From: Todiramphus chloris collaris
Lineage: Eukaryota; Chordata; Aves; Coraciiformes; Alcedinidae
DNA: 64,000 nt
NCBI GenBank assembly: GCA_025345505.1
Contig: JANVCC010010406.1
Span: 15,589,260-15,653,259 of the forward strand
Direction: 5' to 3'
Translations under genes and position numbers: made by a program
The notes under the pieces: generated by a model
Seen by the model: only the letters and a program-made list of their open reading frames with translations
Told to the model about the DNA's origin: nothing
Databases searched by the model: none
Shown: piece by piece, positions 14,200 to 27,738 of the stretch
Layout of the letters: every line of letters starts with the position of its first letter
How positions within the stretch are numbered: position 1 is the first letter of the stretch

Positions 14200-15215
14200 A
14201 TGTGTAGAGGGAGGGGGATAACAATATTAGCCTTGTCTGTGACAAGCTATGGGATGACACACCAGCATTAGTGGGATGGGGAGCTAGTAAGGGTCTTCAA
14301 CCCGTTGCCCTGACACATGTTCAGAACAAAGCAGCACAGACAAAGTCTCATGGAGATGAGCCAGGGGCTCCTGAGGTAGGAGGTGCCAACAGGGAAACAT
14401 CGGGGAAACACCTTAAGGGAATTAAAGGTACCTCTCTAAGAAGGTGACATGGCTGATCACCCAGCTGAAGTGTCTCCGTACAAACACATGCAGCATGGGC
14501 AATGAACAGTTGGAAGCTACTGTGCTGCTGGAAGACTATGACATAGTGGCCATTACTGAAACTTGGTGGGATGAATCCTATGGCTGGAGTGTGGCTATTG
14601 ATGGCTACAAGCTGTTCAGAAAGGACTGGAGGGGAAGGAGAGGTGGAGGTGTTGCCCTCTATGTTAAGAAATGGATAGAGTGTGAAGAGATGTCCCTAAA
14701 GAATTGCTAAAAGCAAGCTGAAAGCTTATGGCTAGGAATTAGAGATCAATTCAACAAGGGGATCTCTGTGGTCAGAGTCTACTACAGGCCACCCAATCAA
14801 GGGGATCCTGATGATGAAGCATTCTTACTCCAGCTATGAGCGGCATCAAGCTCACAGGCTCTCATCCTGCTAGAGGTCCTCAATCACACCAACATTTGCT
14901 GGAAAAGTAGCACAGCAAGCAGCAGGCAATCCAGGAGGCTCCTGGAGTGCCTTGAGGATAATTTCTTAGGACAAGAAATAGATGCCCCTACCCAATTGGT
15001 CACCAATGCAGGTAAGCTAGCCAGGGATCTCAAGACTGGAGGCAGCCTGGGCTTCAGTGATCATGCATTGGTAGAATTCACAGTACTAAGGGACACAGAT
15101 CAAACAAGGGGTATAGTCCAGACCCTAAATTTCAGGAAAGCAAAATTACAGGTCTTCAAAGAGTCACTCAATAGGACATACTGGGAAAAAGCCACCAGGG
15201 ACAAGGATGCAGAAA
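14200..15215 (+). mobile_element. CR1 LINE, plus strand, 5' leader and endonuclease part
   Basis: The segment from about 14,237 aligns by eye with the 5' part of the CR1 at 57.7-58.7 kb: both share a GTGACAAG, TATGGGATG and GCTAGTAAGGG series. It continues into the ORF2 endonuclease and stops before the reverse transcriptase. The usual 3' UTR is missing, so the element lost its 3' half, either by deletion or because the later tail pair at 15,226-15,352 replaced it. Boundaries are approximate. Confidence 0.88.
14444..15215 (+). pseudogene. CR1 ORF2 endonuclease domain, broken
   Basis: This encodes the apurinic-like endonuclease that nicks target DNA for CR1. The first open piece (14444-14710) shows TNTCSMGN, a block with DIVAITETWWDES (the ITETW motif) and RRGGGVALYV. 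After stops the same protein can be followed through a GVYYRPP-like block near 14,780, the HPDICWK-type block near 14,885 and SDHALVEFTV near 15,060. Stops near 14,708 and 14,838 and frame changes show it is dead. No reverse transcriptase follows. Confidence 0.85.
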
Positions 15216-15225
15216 AGAATCACAG

Positions 15226-15352
15226 AATCAATCATAGAATCACAGAATCATAGAACCATAGAATGGCTAGGGCTGGAATGGACCTGCTCACTGTAGGGGG
15301 GCTAGACTAGATGACCTTTAGAGGTCCCTTCCAACCCAAGGCATTCTATGAC
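15226..15352. mobile_element. Opposed CR1 tails forming an inverted repeat
   Basis: The left half holds reversed CR1 tail units (CACAGAATCA, CATAGAATGG). The right half holds a forward tail (AGAGGTCCCTTCCAACCC, GCATTCTATG). The arms 15,257-15,284 and 15,323-15,350 are complementary at 24 of 28 positions, around a loop of 38 bases. This is best explained by a tail-only CR1 in reverse orientation meeting a forward tail. Confidence 0.75.
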
Positions 15353-18300
15353 TGAAAGCTGACTGTAACAGTAAAGCAGGATATCCTCACACTGTTCTAT
15401 AACCACTTAAACAGAACAGAGGTGAAAAACTAAGTTTTAGAATTCTCATACGCCATTTACAAAGAATCTTAAAAGTAAACATCTTTTCAGGATGTTTTCC
15501 TGCATTTTATGTTATTTCCTCAATCAAATGGAATTAGGATGACCATAAAAGGACTAAGCTTGACTTGGCATCATAGTACTTCATCCGCTCATCGTGTATC
15601 CTGCAAGATTACATACTGCTTTATCCAAAACAAGAAAGAAAAAGTGAAAGAACAAACTGGTCCATAGCAGCTTGCTCCAAAAGTATTTCAAAATTTTGCA
15701 TGATAACAGCATAAAATCCAAATAAATTTATACTTCACCTTGTTATAAAAACAAGGCAGTGTCACTTGAGACAAATTTGCTTTTTAACTAAATAAAGTAA
15801 GACATAATGATTTATTATTTATGATGAAAACACTCAAATGTTTAGGCATTTTTTTTTTACATATTAGTTAAAAATCCATATACCAGAAGACAGAAAGTGA
15901 AAGAAAAAGAAAGAATAAAGATAACACAAAGCTGCCAAATTTCTATCCCAACAGTAATGTAATTCAGAGATGGGAAAGTATTTTTTGAGAAATCTTAAGT
16001 GTCACATCATTCAGGGAACATTTCTGTTTAAAATCATTAGTGCTTTGCTACGAAATCTAGCTTTTAATTCCTGCAACTTCAAACAAGTAATTTAGGCAAC
16101 AAAAATGTTCAGTCCACAATCAGAACAAGGAAGACTTAAGAGTCAGTAATGACTACCCCCTACAGAAACAGTGGATCACTAAAGAAGCTAAATATAGAAA
16201 AAAAAAAGGTAGGTTTTTCCAGGAAATTTCTCCCAAAACAATTCAAGTCTATGGAAACTGTTAAATTTTGAGACTGTATCAACTGCCCCTTCCTGCAGGA
16301 AAAGGACTGTGAAGTCTCTTACCCTGGGCAGATGGAGCGCCTAAAATTCATATGCTTAGTCTACCTAAATATGGAAATCATACCATTTATAACACTTGAA
16401 TCTAATTACTTACATAGATACCAATAATATATCTCATGCATAGTACAACAGGCAGTTCCTCAGTGAGCCTGCAGGCACATAAGGGGTTACAGTAGCACCA
16501 GCTAAATACTTCCCTTGCCACCTCTTCTCTTATACAATTATCACACATACAGTTACCAACACATTGTCTCAGTTAGATCTAATGATAACAGGAAAAAAAG
16601 TCATTGCTGGTGTTAAAACCTTTGAGGAAAGCAGGGAAGGAAGTAGTTAATGAAGAAGAATAATAACAGCATCGTTCATCATATAATGGTGATAAAAGTA
16701 GAATAATCAGTAGCCTACAGCAGAACCTTGTAAATCTAGATGAGGATGCATTTGAAAAGTACTTCAAGAAATGTCAAGTATTTTCTAAAGCCCATTAATT
16801 AAAAAAAAAAAAAAAAAAATCAACAAAACCTCAAAATATCAACAGTTTCTGGTGTTCAGAAACAGTAACAAAATCAAATGCAGGCAATATCCCAAGCCAC
16901 CAGGAAATTCTCATGATTTATGTCTGTGTGCATTTGTCTATGTATACCTGTATATGCATGCATAAGACCTCAGTACTAAAAAGAAAAGAAATCCATCTGG
17001 TTTGTAATAATAATAATGCTTTTCACTTCCTAGCGGAAAATAATTTATCAATTTAAAAATATGAATCTATGTGGCTCAGTTCTACATTATTTTTATGAGT
17101 CAACTGTGGTTGTAAACATTTCAATCCTACAGAGAAAGTTACACAGAAAGGACAATTTACATATACTAATTTGGCAAAAATTGCCTTCTAAAATACTACA
17201 TTTTATAGAAGCCACATTGTATTCTTCCTTTAGTGCTTTTCTGACAGCAGAAATAGATACAAGTTGTAATTTACTTGTATCAATTTCCTACTTTACTAGT
17301 GTCCAGTAAAATCATTCAAACGGCATGACAGATAAAATGCAATAATGAAAAGCATTTTTGGTCTTCAGAGAGCTATAATGCACACTGAATACAAACAGCG
17401 ATTGGGGAAAAAAAATTAAAGAACAAACACACACACACTTAGCAAAGTCGTGCAGGTATCTTGTAAGACAACTCCTAAATATATTTCAATATCCAGCAAT
17501 GAAAATGTTATGTAAAACAATGTGCATTGATCCAGTAATCCCCAAAGCTCTTAGAGTGACTTTAATTTACCTGAACATAGAACTGCTTTGAGAAAAATCC
17601 TTCTAGACCTTGCCAAAATCTGACTGCAGGGAACAGCATATTTTTATAGTCATAAAAGCAGAACAACAAAAAAGATGCCAAACACAAGGCCAATGGCAGC
17701 TGAAGCTATCATGTTTTTTACACAAATAACAATCAACTGTGTGAAAATTACTGGTAAAACAGGCTATGAAGTACAAGATTAGAAGAAAGTTGATTGTGAG
17801 TGATGGTTAAATATTTTTATGAATAGCAGCCTGTACAATCTAAAGGCTAAAAGGCGTATAAAATGGACAATTAACAAAAACATTTGCATTCCATATATGT
17901 CTATTTTACTAGAAGACCACAGACCATAAAGAGTCCATATTGTTCTGAACGTAATATTTTGTATACTACTGCATGCTAATTCCCACTGATTTCAACAGAA
18001 CATAAAGTTAGGCCTTCAAGATTTTAGTTTATGTTTCCATTTCATTTTTATTTTTCATGCAAAATTGAATGCTATCCATGATTAGGGTTCCCATTTAGTA
18101 CTTTCTTCCAAGGTTAAATGATGATCTAATAATGTGTGTTGCAACTGAACACACCAAAAGGATATAAAAATGTTGACTGATAGAAAATATTGATACAGAT
18201 TAGGTACAAAGAATACTGCTTTAAAAATGTAATGTGTAAAATAAAAAAAAAAAAAAATTCATACATAACAGGTTCTCCATCTTATAAAATAAAGCAAAAA

Positions 18301-21300
18301 ACATTAATTCCATGACAGCTTTTATTCTCACATAGTAAGAGAAACCTGGGGCTCAGTGTTACAATTCCAAGAAATACTCCCCTGGCTGTACCTTTATTTG
18401 GCTCGTCTGATTCCTATCACCCTACCAGTGATTTATTAATATTAGCTTTTATCACAGGTACAGAAAGTCATCTGATTGTTCTGTGTTAGAATGTTTATTC
18501 CTCTACTGATAAATTCCTGTGCACTGAATTGTACAAAACTACATAAGGGATCAAAGCCTTCATTGAAGAAAAGGGACAAAGAGGAAATTGGAGGACTTAA
18601 TCCCCATATGTTTCATATAATTTAATAAAATTATATTTTAAAACCAAAACAAGCCTATGCTATACATGTCAGTCCATGTCAGCAAATCAAGCTGCTAAAA
18701 TCATACTTATTTAAAATGACTCTTCTAACTACCTAGAGGAAACACATCTTCATATTCTTGGATCTTTTCCCAAAAAGATACAAATTCCAAAGTCTTTTTG
18801 TCTTCAGCTCAACTACCTTAATAAAAATGTATGAAAGGCACTTAACTAAAAGAGAAAGACGAAAACATAGAAAAGCAGCATCATAACAAAAATAAAAGCT
18901 TTTTGAGGAAAAAGGCTGTAATTTCTAAGAGAATTACCTTCTAAAAGAAGGTAACACTAAAGCTAAAGAATGATGGACATAAAAGTCCCTTTTTAAACAA
19001 AGAATGCAGCTCTGATATGTAATAATGTCACATACAACACCACAGAAAGTAAATTACTTATACATCATTTAAAGTGAAATGCCATCTACTACCCACATTC
19101 AATTCCATACTGACTCCAAACATCAACTTGTTCACTGTTTTCAATATTTGCAAAATTCTTTTTCAAGTGCAAACAGAAGTTGCTTAAATATGTTACCTAA
19201 ATTATTTCTCTATCATCAATTTAATAGAATTGTGCATAAACACAAGACACAAACTACAGAATGATGTAAAGCAGCACAAGTCCCGTGGAAAAAAAAATAA
19301 AAATTGATATTGTATTATATAATTTAGTTCTGCGAATTTCTACAGTCACCAGATCATGAACTTGTTTTTACCAATCCCCTCATTCTCTACACAACGCATT
19401 AGAATTCTATTCTGCAATTCCTCCACATGAGAAATCAGTAGCAGTAGTAAGATTACTTTCTATTTAAAACTTTGATATTTCCCTCATTAGTCTGTAAGAG
19501 TTTCACCTTTAACAATCTACTGCTGTATTCATTACATTCAACTTAAAAACAAGTAGATACAACAATGAAATGCAAAGGAAAAAACTGATTAGAACAGACA
19601 CAACAAAAAACTGTTTAACATACATCATACCTCTGAATATTTGCACTGATCTCTCAGATGATATTTGGATAAATACTGAAACAGATCTTCAATAAAGTAT
19701 CAAGGAGAAGAATCTCTTGGCTTTCCTGGATTCAGAATTTAAGCCCTTCATTGACAGAAACTTCTGACAGAGTGATGCCTACAGTGGTAGTGTTCCTGTG
19801 CCATGTAAGGTTTTAAAAAATGCGTTCATGAACTGACGTTATCACAGTTAAAGAACAGATTTTGTCTTATAATGGACCTATTATTTATTATTAATTTTTC
19901 CTGTAGTCAAATGACAGTGTTCCATAGCGCACACAATTGAAAATACAGCCTGTGTCCATTTCACATTTCAGTAGTTTGGAGATGCATTGCTCTGTATGCA
20001 AAATGAAAAGAAGAAACAGTATCAAATAGAAGTAGTAGTATATTTTTTTTACATAAACAAGGGAAAGCAGTAAAATATTCCATCCCTTGTCAGCTCTGTT
20101 AATAATATTGATTTGAACATTCTGAGGAAAAAGGTAAAAAATAGAGTACAGCAGAAATTATTCTTTTTAATTCCTTTCCCTCCATAAAGTGTCTAAATCT
20201 TAAAAATTAAAAAATTAATCACTTCAGTGTGCACACTTGTTTTCAAGCCACACACATACTTATTTTTAAATGTACATACACTCTCATGGATTTCAGCAAT
20301 GTTATATAGTGGTGAAATTATGTAGGTACATGGTTATGGGTACTAGTGAGCCTAACTTCTCTACTGAGTTCTACCTTAAATGAGGCTTTTTTTTTTTTTT
20401 TTTTATTCTTTCTGTCCCTTGCTTACATTTTCATATATATGTTTTATTATATTTACACTTCATTTTAACTACAGAGAATAACAGGACAAAGAACCATCTC
20501 CTACTGACTTGATGTGTGATTAAATCCATTTAATACTGTGGGAGTACAAGCACGAATAAAGTGAGCCATGTGCAGCACACAGTTTTTACCAAGGAGCGGT
20601 TACACACAAGGACTGTCCTTCCACAATAAAGATCATTTAAAAATAGTCCTTTGTTAATCTACTACAGAAATTTATTTTCCCAACACATAAAAAACACATA
20701 TTTTCTCCCTGATTTGGTGTGTTTAACATAAGCAGCAGCTATGAATATTCCATATTTTCAGTCATTTCTGCTTACATGACTCTCGGAACCTATAGTTATT
20801 TTCCGATTAGCTGTATGTCTACAAAGATTTTTTTTTCTTTGAAGTTACCCTTCAATTTCCAGATAATTAGTAAAGGATAAGAGGGAAGAATGAAAATTAG
20901 ACTGTTTTACAAACAGATTTTTTTTCTGCTTTTTATAATCTGTTAGGCAATGACACAAATCTACACAAACCAAGAATTAAATTTTACACCATAAAGTGCA
21001 GAAGATGCCTGCAAGGATTCTTTCATGTATAACAGCACAAACAGTAAGAGGATTTTTGTGAAGTACACCTGACTAGACTAGTTTTTATCATTTGGCAGAT
21101 CTCTGTAATCTCCCTGACTGAGCAGTGTATTTGTGATGCACAAGTGTACAATTCCTTCATACCTCTGAGTCATCCTAAAAATGCAGCTTTAAAACTATTT
21201 CTGATAGTTCAAGTAAAGACTAACAATACAAAAGAATAGATTATAGATGCCATCAGTTCCATACAGAGACACCCAATAAGAGCCATAGAGTTATCTAAAA

Positions 21301-21872
21301 TTGTCTGATTTAATATTATTTACACCACTTCACATCCAAGATTCTGCCCATCTGAAAGTATGAACTAATTCCTGCTTGTCATCCAAGCAATCAAACATGA
21401 ACTCCTCCACTGACGCTAATTCAGTTATCAGTTATTTGATTACCATTCATGTGCTACCTCTCACACAGCTGTAACTTTTCATGTAGGCATGCCTTACAAT
21501 TAGTAAAATACCCATGAAATATATAGTTCAAATAAAGGGAAGTGTCAAGACTTTTGAAGGATAAGCTTCACCTGTACTTTAGACTAAGAAACATCAGGAA
21601 ACTGCCTTATTGTTTTCATGGTCAAAATCTGAAAGGGAGTTGCTGAACATAAAAGACATTTTCACAGTCCTCCAAAGGAAGTCACTGGATTTTCTAAGAA
21701 GTACTCTGGTAACTTCAAGGGAACTTATAAGGAAGAATTATTTGAGATAGACTTCCTGGCTTTCTCCCAGTCTACACGCCATTAAGAAAAACTGAAAAAT
21801 CATCACCAATATAGCAAAACTTATAGGAAAACTACAGGCAAGAAAATCTGAATATGTTTTCCCTTTCAGCAA

Positions 21873-21875
<3 letters not shown>

Positions 21876-21906
<31 letters not shown>
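21876..21906 (+). repeat. Poly(A) tract, 31 bases
   Basis: An uninterrupted run of 31 A. No processed coding sequence or AATAAA signal is recognised just upstream, so there is no support for a processed pseudogene. Confidence 0.9.
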
Positions 21907-21908
<2 letters not shown>

Positions 21909-22992
21909 CAAGACTTTATCAGGAAACAAAGCACTGCTAGATCAAAATGTTAATCTGCCAAATAAGTGAGCTATTTGCAAACAGAAAGCAAGCAAAACAT
22001 TGATGAGCTCTGCAACATATTCTGAAGGTCTCAGTGAGGGGAATTTCTGAAAAATGGTGTTTGTAAGAACAGGACTCTGAAAACTTTCAAGTATTGAAAG
22101 CCATATCCAAATAGACAAAAATCTAACTCTGAAAGAGGCTTTGCACTCTGCACAGATTCAGACAAGCTACATAATTTCATGTTAACTTCAAACCATTAGA
22201 AAGGGCAACCAAAATCACAATTAAACATCTATGTCAAGGGGGTATGGTTACGTGCACTCTCAGCAAAACACAAATCCTCAGCTTCTGTGGCTTCATTGCC
22301 AGTAGTGGAACTGTATACCTCTAGCTCCCCTCAGCAGTCACTAAATTATTAAATACATGCAACTCCAGGCAACATCAGAAATCTAGTAGTACAACCGTAT
22401 CTCTGACTGGAGAAGTCACCTACCCTACACTAACAGAGACAAAACTTACAAATACAAAAGCTGGGGGAAATCCCGATTATTGTTGTATATGTGTATGTAT
22501 GTGCATAAGTCAAGAAAAGCAGCCATTGTTAACCACTAATAATACCTCAGAAATTCAGTAGGTGGAATAATAACTACATTAGTGAAAAAAGCACAGTGAG
22601 AACCTGCCTTAAAATTCTCAAATACATTAAACACTGTGAGGTAATACAGCATACTAAGAAAAGTACAGCGAGTGTGACAATGTCTGACAAATGGTGTCTA
22701 TTAATGAAATTTAATGCTTCAAAACATTAACACAGCAATTTTGTGTTCTTATGAAAAATATCTAGCTCTTACTCTACTTGAAGAAACTGGCATTGAAGGG
22801 AGCTTGAAAGCTTGGTAACCTATACTCCTGAAGTTTCTCACCAGAATATGCATTTGCAACAATTTTACCAGGTAGGTCATCTGTGAGAACAAATAATGGA
22901 ATTGTGTCTCAATAAAAACTGACTCATTTTGACACAGATGGGATTGAAGTAACTGTATTCAGATGAATAACACAAAGACTTAAATAGAAGGC

Positions 22993-23190
22993 TGTACCTG
23001 CAGAGAAGACAGACATGGCACCCAGAGATAAATCTAAATCTCCTACCTCTGCTTCTAGAGACAAAACCTCTGCAACAGCACTAGAGAGATACACTGCATT
23101 GTTGTTACGTGTAGACAGTTCTCCAAACACAACAAGCCAGCAGAAGCTGTCAAGCAAGTCTATTTCTCTTACTGTGTTCTTTCTTTTAAT
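22993..23190 (+). other. Coding-like open stretch, unidentified
   Basis: On the plus strand a frame opens after the TAG at 22,984 and runs to the TAG at 23,191-23,193. It encodes a basic, Ser/Thr-rich peptide that includes MAPRDKSKSPTSASRDK and ALERYTALLLRV. The minus strand is also open here (22924-23256). A CTGCAG immediately before AGAAGACAG could act as an acceptor, but no GT donor is obvious. I do not recognise the peptide. It may be a fossil exon or chance. Confidence 0.15.
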
Positions 23191-24396
23191 GTAGAGAGAC
23201 TCCAGACGTGAAAAATGAGAATTGGTTGAAAAAGTAAAAATTTCATAGAGAACCAAAAGATAGTGTTATATCCTACCCAAAACATAAAAGAAAGCACAGA
23301 ACTTTAAAAAAAAATAAATAAACACTCAAAAAAAAAAAACAAACAGCCCAGTTATTCCAATACCTCCACAATGGCAGCAAGTGTATAAGATACACGTGAT
23401 GTCTTAAGTACACCAGTGGATAGAAAAGTCTACATTGAAAGACTGCTTTCTATGTATCTATACATAGTCAAAGAAGCTGGAGAGCAGTACATGAAGGACA
23501 AGCCCAGAATACTTAGCAGAAGATGTAAAAAACAATCAATCCTTTAAGATCCTAATGACAATAGGTTTCAGAGGAGATTTCTAGAACATAACAAATAGAG
23601 CATCTAATATTCATAATTTAAGTGACATTCTGAAATCAGGGCAGCCTAGGGAGCCATTCTAATACTTTTTGAGAGTTCACAATGTCAGGCATGATCTAAC
23701 AATGAGAAGCAAAAACTGCTACTGAGAGTTATCTTTAAAGGATACCTAAAGAGTCATTCAAGACAGTGTGATGTACAGGAAGGGCTGGAATGAAGTAGTT
23801 GTCAGTATTTCCTTAGAAACACAAATTGCCTCTTGATTTGCTAACTGCCATATAGAGGGCAGGCTTCCAGCTGAAATGTTCCCAGCGATGCAAAACCAGG
23901 AAAACGGAGCGGCAGTTTTACTTTAGTGGGAAACTTCGAAGGTTATAAAATTCCACTCTTTACACTTTCAAGTGGGCGAATTCAGGTTTCCTCCCACCCC
24001 AAAGCTCTTCCTTATTCTCAAGTGTTCTTTCTCATTAAATATGAAACAGATATTAACACCATTATCTGAACAACAAGTACAAACTGCAGAAAATGTATCT
24101 GCCTAATTTTCTGACTGGCATCTGTGATATGAAGTTAACCCAGGAAAGCAAAAATTTCGTATCAAACTGGAAACCTCTTCGCCTCCTTACAATGGCAATA
24201 AAAAAGCTGAAAATGAAGCTTGCCTACCACTAACACTGTTTAAAAATTGATCTATTAAGAGAATACATCTGCTAAGGACTGGTTACTAAATGAGTATTTC
24301 TAACAACTCATTCATCATCACGGTAGAAAAATCCCATCACGCCTTTCTTCTACACATAACTCACAATCTATTTTCATTTTTTATATTAATCTCAAA

Positions 24397-24415
24397 TCTC
24401 TCTCTCTCTCTCTCT
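24397..24415 (+). repeat. (TC)n microsatellite
   Basis: Nine TC units plus one T, uninterrupted. Confidence 0.9.
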
Positions 24416-24845
24416 ACCCTGGACTACTGAAAAAAGCAGCAAAGATGAAGCAACAGTTTTAAGGCCACTACTCCTTTCACAGGTTATGTACTCCGCCCTA
24501 AAAAATAGAAAGACTGGTTGAGATCTTAAACCAGAATTACTCAAAGACAGAAATCCACATCTCTAAGAAGTCCAGTAGTTATTTTCATGCTTTCTAATAC
24601 CTTTGGAATAAGATTACCCTTGTGCACTAGATTAATAAAGCAATCCTATGAATAAATCAGCCAGAGATACATTCCTAGTAAGTGTCCTTTTAGGGATTAC
24701 ATTGATGAGAAGGACACATATCTGTTCCATCAACTACAGTCAAAAGGCTAGAGAATGTATAGGCAGTATTTTCACTCTGTTCCACACAAAACTGTCTAGA
24801 ATTTTCCAAGCTAACAAATACTACTGCTAAAGTTTTAACACTCAT

Positions 24846-25001
24846 TTTTGGTTGTGGGTTTGTTTTTTTTTTTGTTTTGTTTTGTTGGGTTGGTTTTGTT
24901 GTTGTTGGTTGTTTGGGGGTGGTTTTTTGTTTGCTTGTTTGTGGGGTTTTTGATTTGTTGTTGTTGTTTTGGGGTTTTTTTTGTTTTTTTCTTTTTTTTC
25001 C
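24846..25001 (+). repeat. T/G-only low-complexity tract
   Basis: About 155 bases made almost entirely of T and G, with GTTTT and GTT units and several G-runs. It gives artificial open frames on both strands (a V/L/F-rich one on plus and a K/P/T/N-rich one on minus), which I do not count as genes. Confidence 0.85.
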
Positions 25002-27660
25002 AGAGTCACTGTAATAATGCAGAATTAAACCCAAGGAATGCTAGGATTCTTACGGAGGTATGATTGCTCCTGCAGGCATTCACTGCCACCTGTTAGCATT
25101 ACAAAGTACAATGCTCTCTTCATTATCTACTGCCCTTGATATATTTCAGATTTTCATCTGGTCACTATGCTGAAACTTCACGGGACCACTTAAGGCAGCT
25201 TTTAAAAATGTGAGAAGGGTAACGAGTAAATTCTACATATTTGACTTAGTGACAAAAAAAATTATACTGATTAACCACTTCTCTCTAACAACACATGCCA
25301 CATATAATGGAAAAATTTAAGGCTTCCTCTTATGTCAAGCAAAAATAACATCCAAAAATATCCAAATCATCAAACAAGGTAAGCAAAACAGTTTCACTGT
25401 TTGGAAAATTCTGTTCATCAAGAACAGGTCATTGAGGCATTTAATGATAATTTGCAAAACTCAATACTTCATGAAATAGGTTAAAAATGACCAAAAAAAT
25501 CCAAACCAACAAACCAACAACCTAATCACAGAATCCATCTGTTATTTATAGTAAAATGAATTGGTAAATAGTGAATATTTATTACTTAAGCAAAGACAAT
25601 TTTCCAAATAAAGTTGATGGCATGCTGCCAATAAGTAGAATACACAGGCATTTGGCAAAATTCCATTTCCTTGATGCAAAACTGCTCTAAAGTGATTCTT
25701 TCTGCATACGTTATTTCTCTTCACTAAAATGCTTCTTACTGTCTTATTTATGAGATACTATAAAACAGTTCATCAGATGTTTTGTTACCTTTCTTCTCTA
25801 TATTTGAATTCAACCACTGCTAGGATTATCCAAGGTAAAACCCACTATGATTTAAGCAAATATGCAAAGGCACTATGGATCTCATCCAAACAATGCCACT
25901 GTCAAAGGCAATCTTTCTCACCCACCACTGAGGGCTTTGAGCCTATTAGGACAGCTCTTCTAAGGCTTGACAGGAAAATCCACCTATACTATCAAGGTAC
26001 AAATTAAGACAAACAACCAAAAAGGGTTTGCAAGTTTAACGATAAAACCACATGTTTTGTTGTGCACCTTTCTTTACCAAGATTCACTTTTCAGAAATTA
26101 ATCACATCACCATAGATCATGAGCAAATTTCATTTTCATGAGCTCAGGAAGGTAGACAGTCCATAAAGTCTGAAATTTTGATCTCAACAAACACTTCTGA
26201 ATTAATATATCACACCTTTCCAAACTATCTGTCTTTACTGGAAATACATATTGTGATATCCATAATGAAAAAGGTAACACTAAAAACTATTTACCCTTTT
26301 TGTTTGATGAATATCTAACCTTTCATCACTGATGAGTATCAACTCTGCCTTGGTTAACTTTGATGAAAACCACCATTTTTTTCCCGTGATGAAGAAAACC
26401 ACACACTATTTTCAAGTGAGAGACTATATTCATGCTTAGTAAGCTGTTAAAAACCTTAGTCATTATTTAAACAATTGAAATAACAAGTCAACATCAAAAA
26501 TTACAAATTTCTTAACATACTTTAAAATAGTACGCAAGAAGTTCTAAAAAAGTCACATCATTGTATTTACATTTTATAGATATTTCTGGATATTTCTGTG
26601 AAACAAAAAGGCATATTCTTGAAGAAATTTGTCCTTACTATTCACAAATCTGCTCACTTTTTCTCACTAGTATGAATAGCTTTCAGAGCTATGCCGCAAT
26701 ACAAGCTCAGTATTGAATGTACCTAGTAGTTTGTTTTTTTCCTTGAGAAACGCTACTGGTTACATTGGTGTACAGACAAAAGGCTGTAAATTCCTATCCT
26801 CCATCAGTACCACTGACCTCAGAGCAAACCCCACAACTGGCTACAGGCATTCAACATCCATCACTGCTCCTGAAACCTAATCTTTCAGGGAAGGACAGCT
26901 GCAATGGGCAGCAGTTAAGCAGCTTTCTAAGATACACTATCATCCCAAACAAACATATATAAATAAATAAAACTTCCTGTCCTACATTCTAATCAGTGTT
27001 TTAGAAATCTCTTTTTGCAGGTACTTCACACAAAATTCATGATTTTAACTACACACGGGCAGAAAAAAATTCTAATCTAGTAACCACAGACTTTTTTTTT
27101 TTTTAAATACTGTTTCTTATGTGCAAAATACAACTGTTTGTTTATTAATAAAAATAGTCAAATGCCTACAACCATTAATATACAGTGCACCCGTAAAGAA
27201 GATTTTAATAAAATATAACATATAACGTAAAGAAACGCTAGACCTGACATTCACAGCACTGAAAACCTAAGCAGGTAATCTCTGATCCTACACCTATAAA
27301 CTACCTTAAAAAAAAAAGATCTCTCTGCCACAGAGAGAAAAAGCCCCTTCATTTAAGAAAAGTAAAAAGGAAAGAAAATTAAAAGTGTGAATCATATAAG
27401 TTTAATTACGCAGGTGAACACTGATACATTAATCATGTCTCTATGCTAGAAACCGTGGCACACAGATGTCTCATAAATCCCTTCTTTCTGTGGCATAAAG
27501 GAGATGAAAGAAAGGTATAGAGTATAGAATATCTCTACATATTTTTGTGAACTTTATTAAAATCAATTTTACCTATTATTTCCAGAAAAATAACGTAAAA
27601 ATCATTTTCTTAACTTAATGAAGACTATGTGCTTCGCGTTTACAAAAGCATGCACAAATT

Positions 27661-27738
27661 TGAAAAAAGAGAAAAGCGGAGAGAAGAGGAGAGAATAGAA
27701 GAGGACAAGAGAGAAGAATAAAGAAAAGAAATACAGAA
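27661..27738 (+). repeat. Near-homopurine GA-rich tract
   Basis: A run of A and G with only a few pyrimidines, built from GAGA, GAAGAGG and AAGAAA units. It could form a triplex but has no other recognisable role. Confidence 0.75.

Noticed and set aside
21700-21906. Processed pseudogene ending in 31 A
   Set aside because: No coding sequence, polyadenylation signal or flanking duplication seen.
24690-25063. Low-complexity frames
   Set aside because: Translations of a T/G-only tract.
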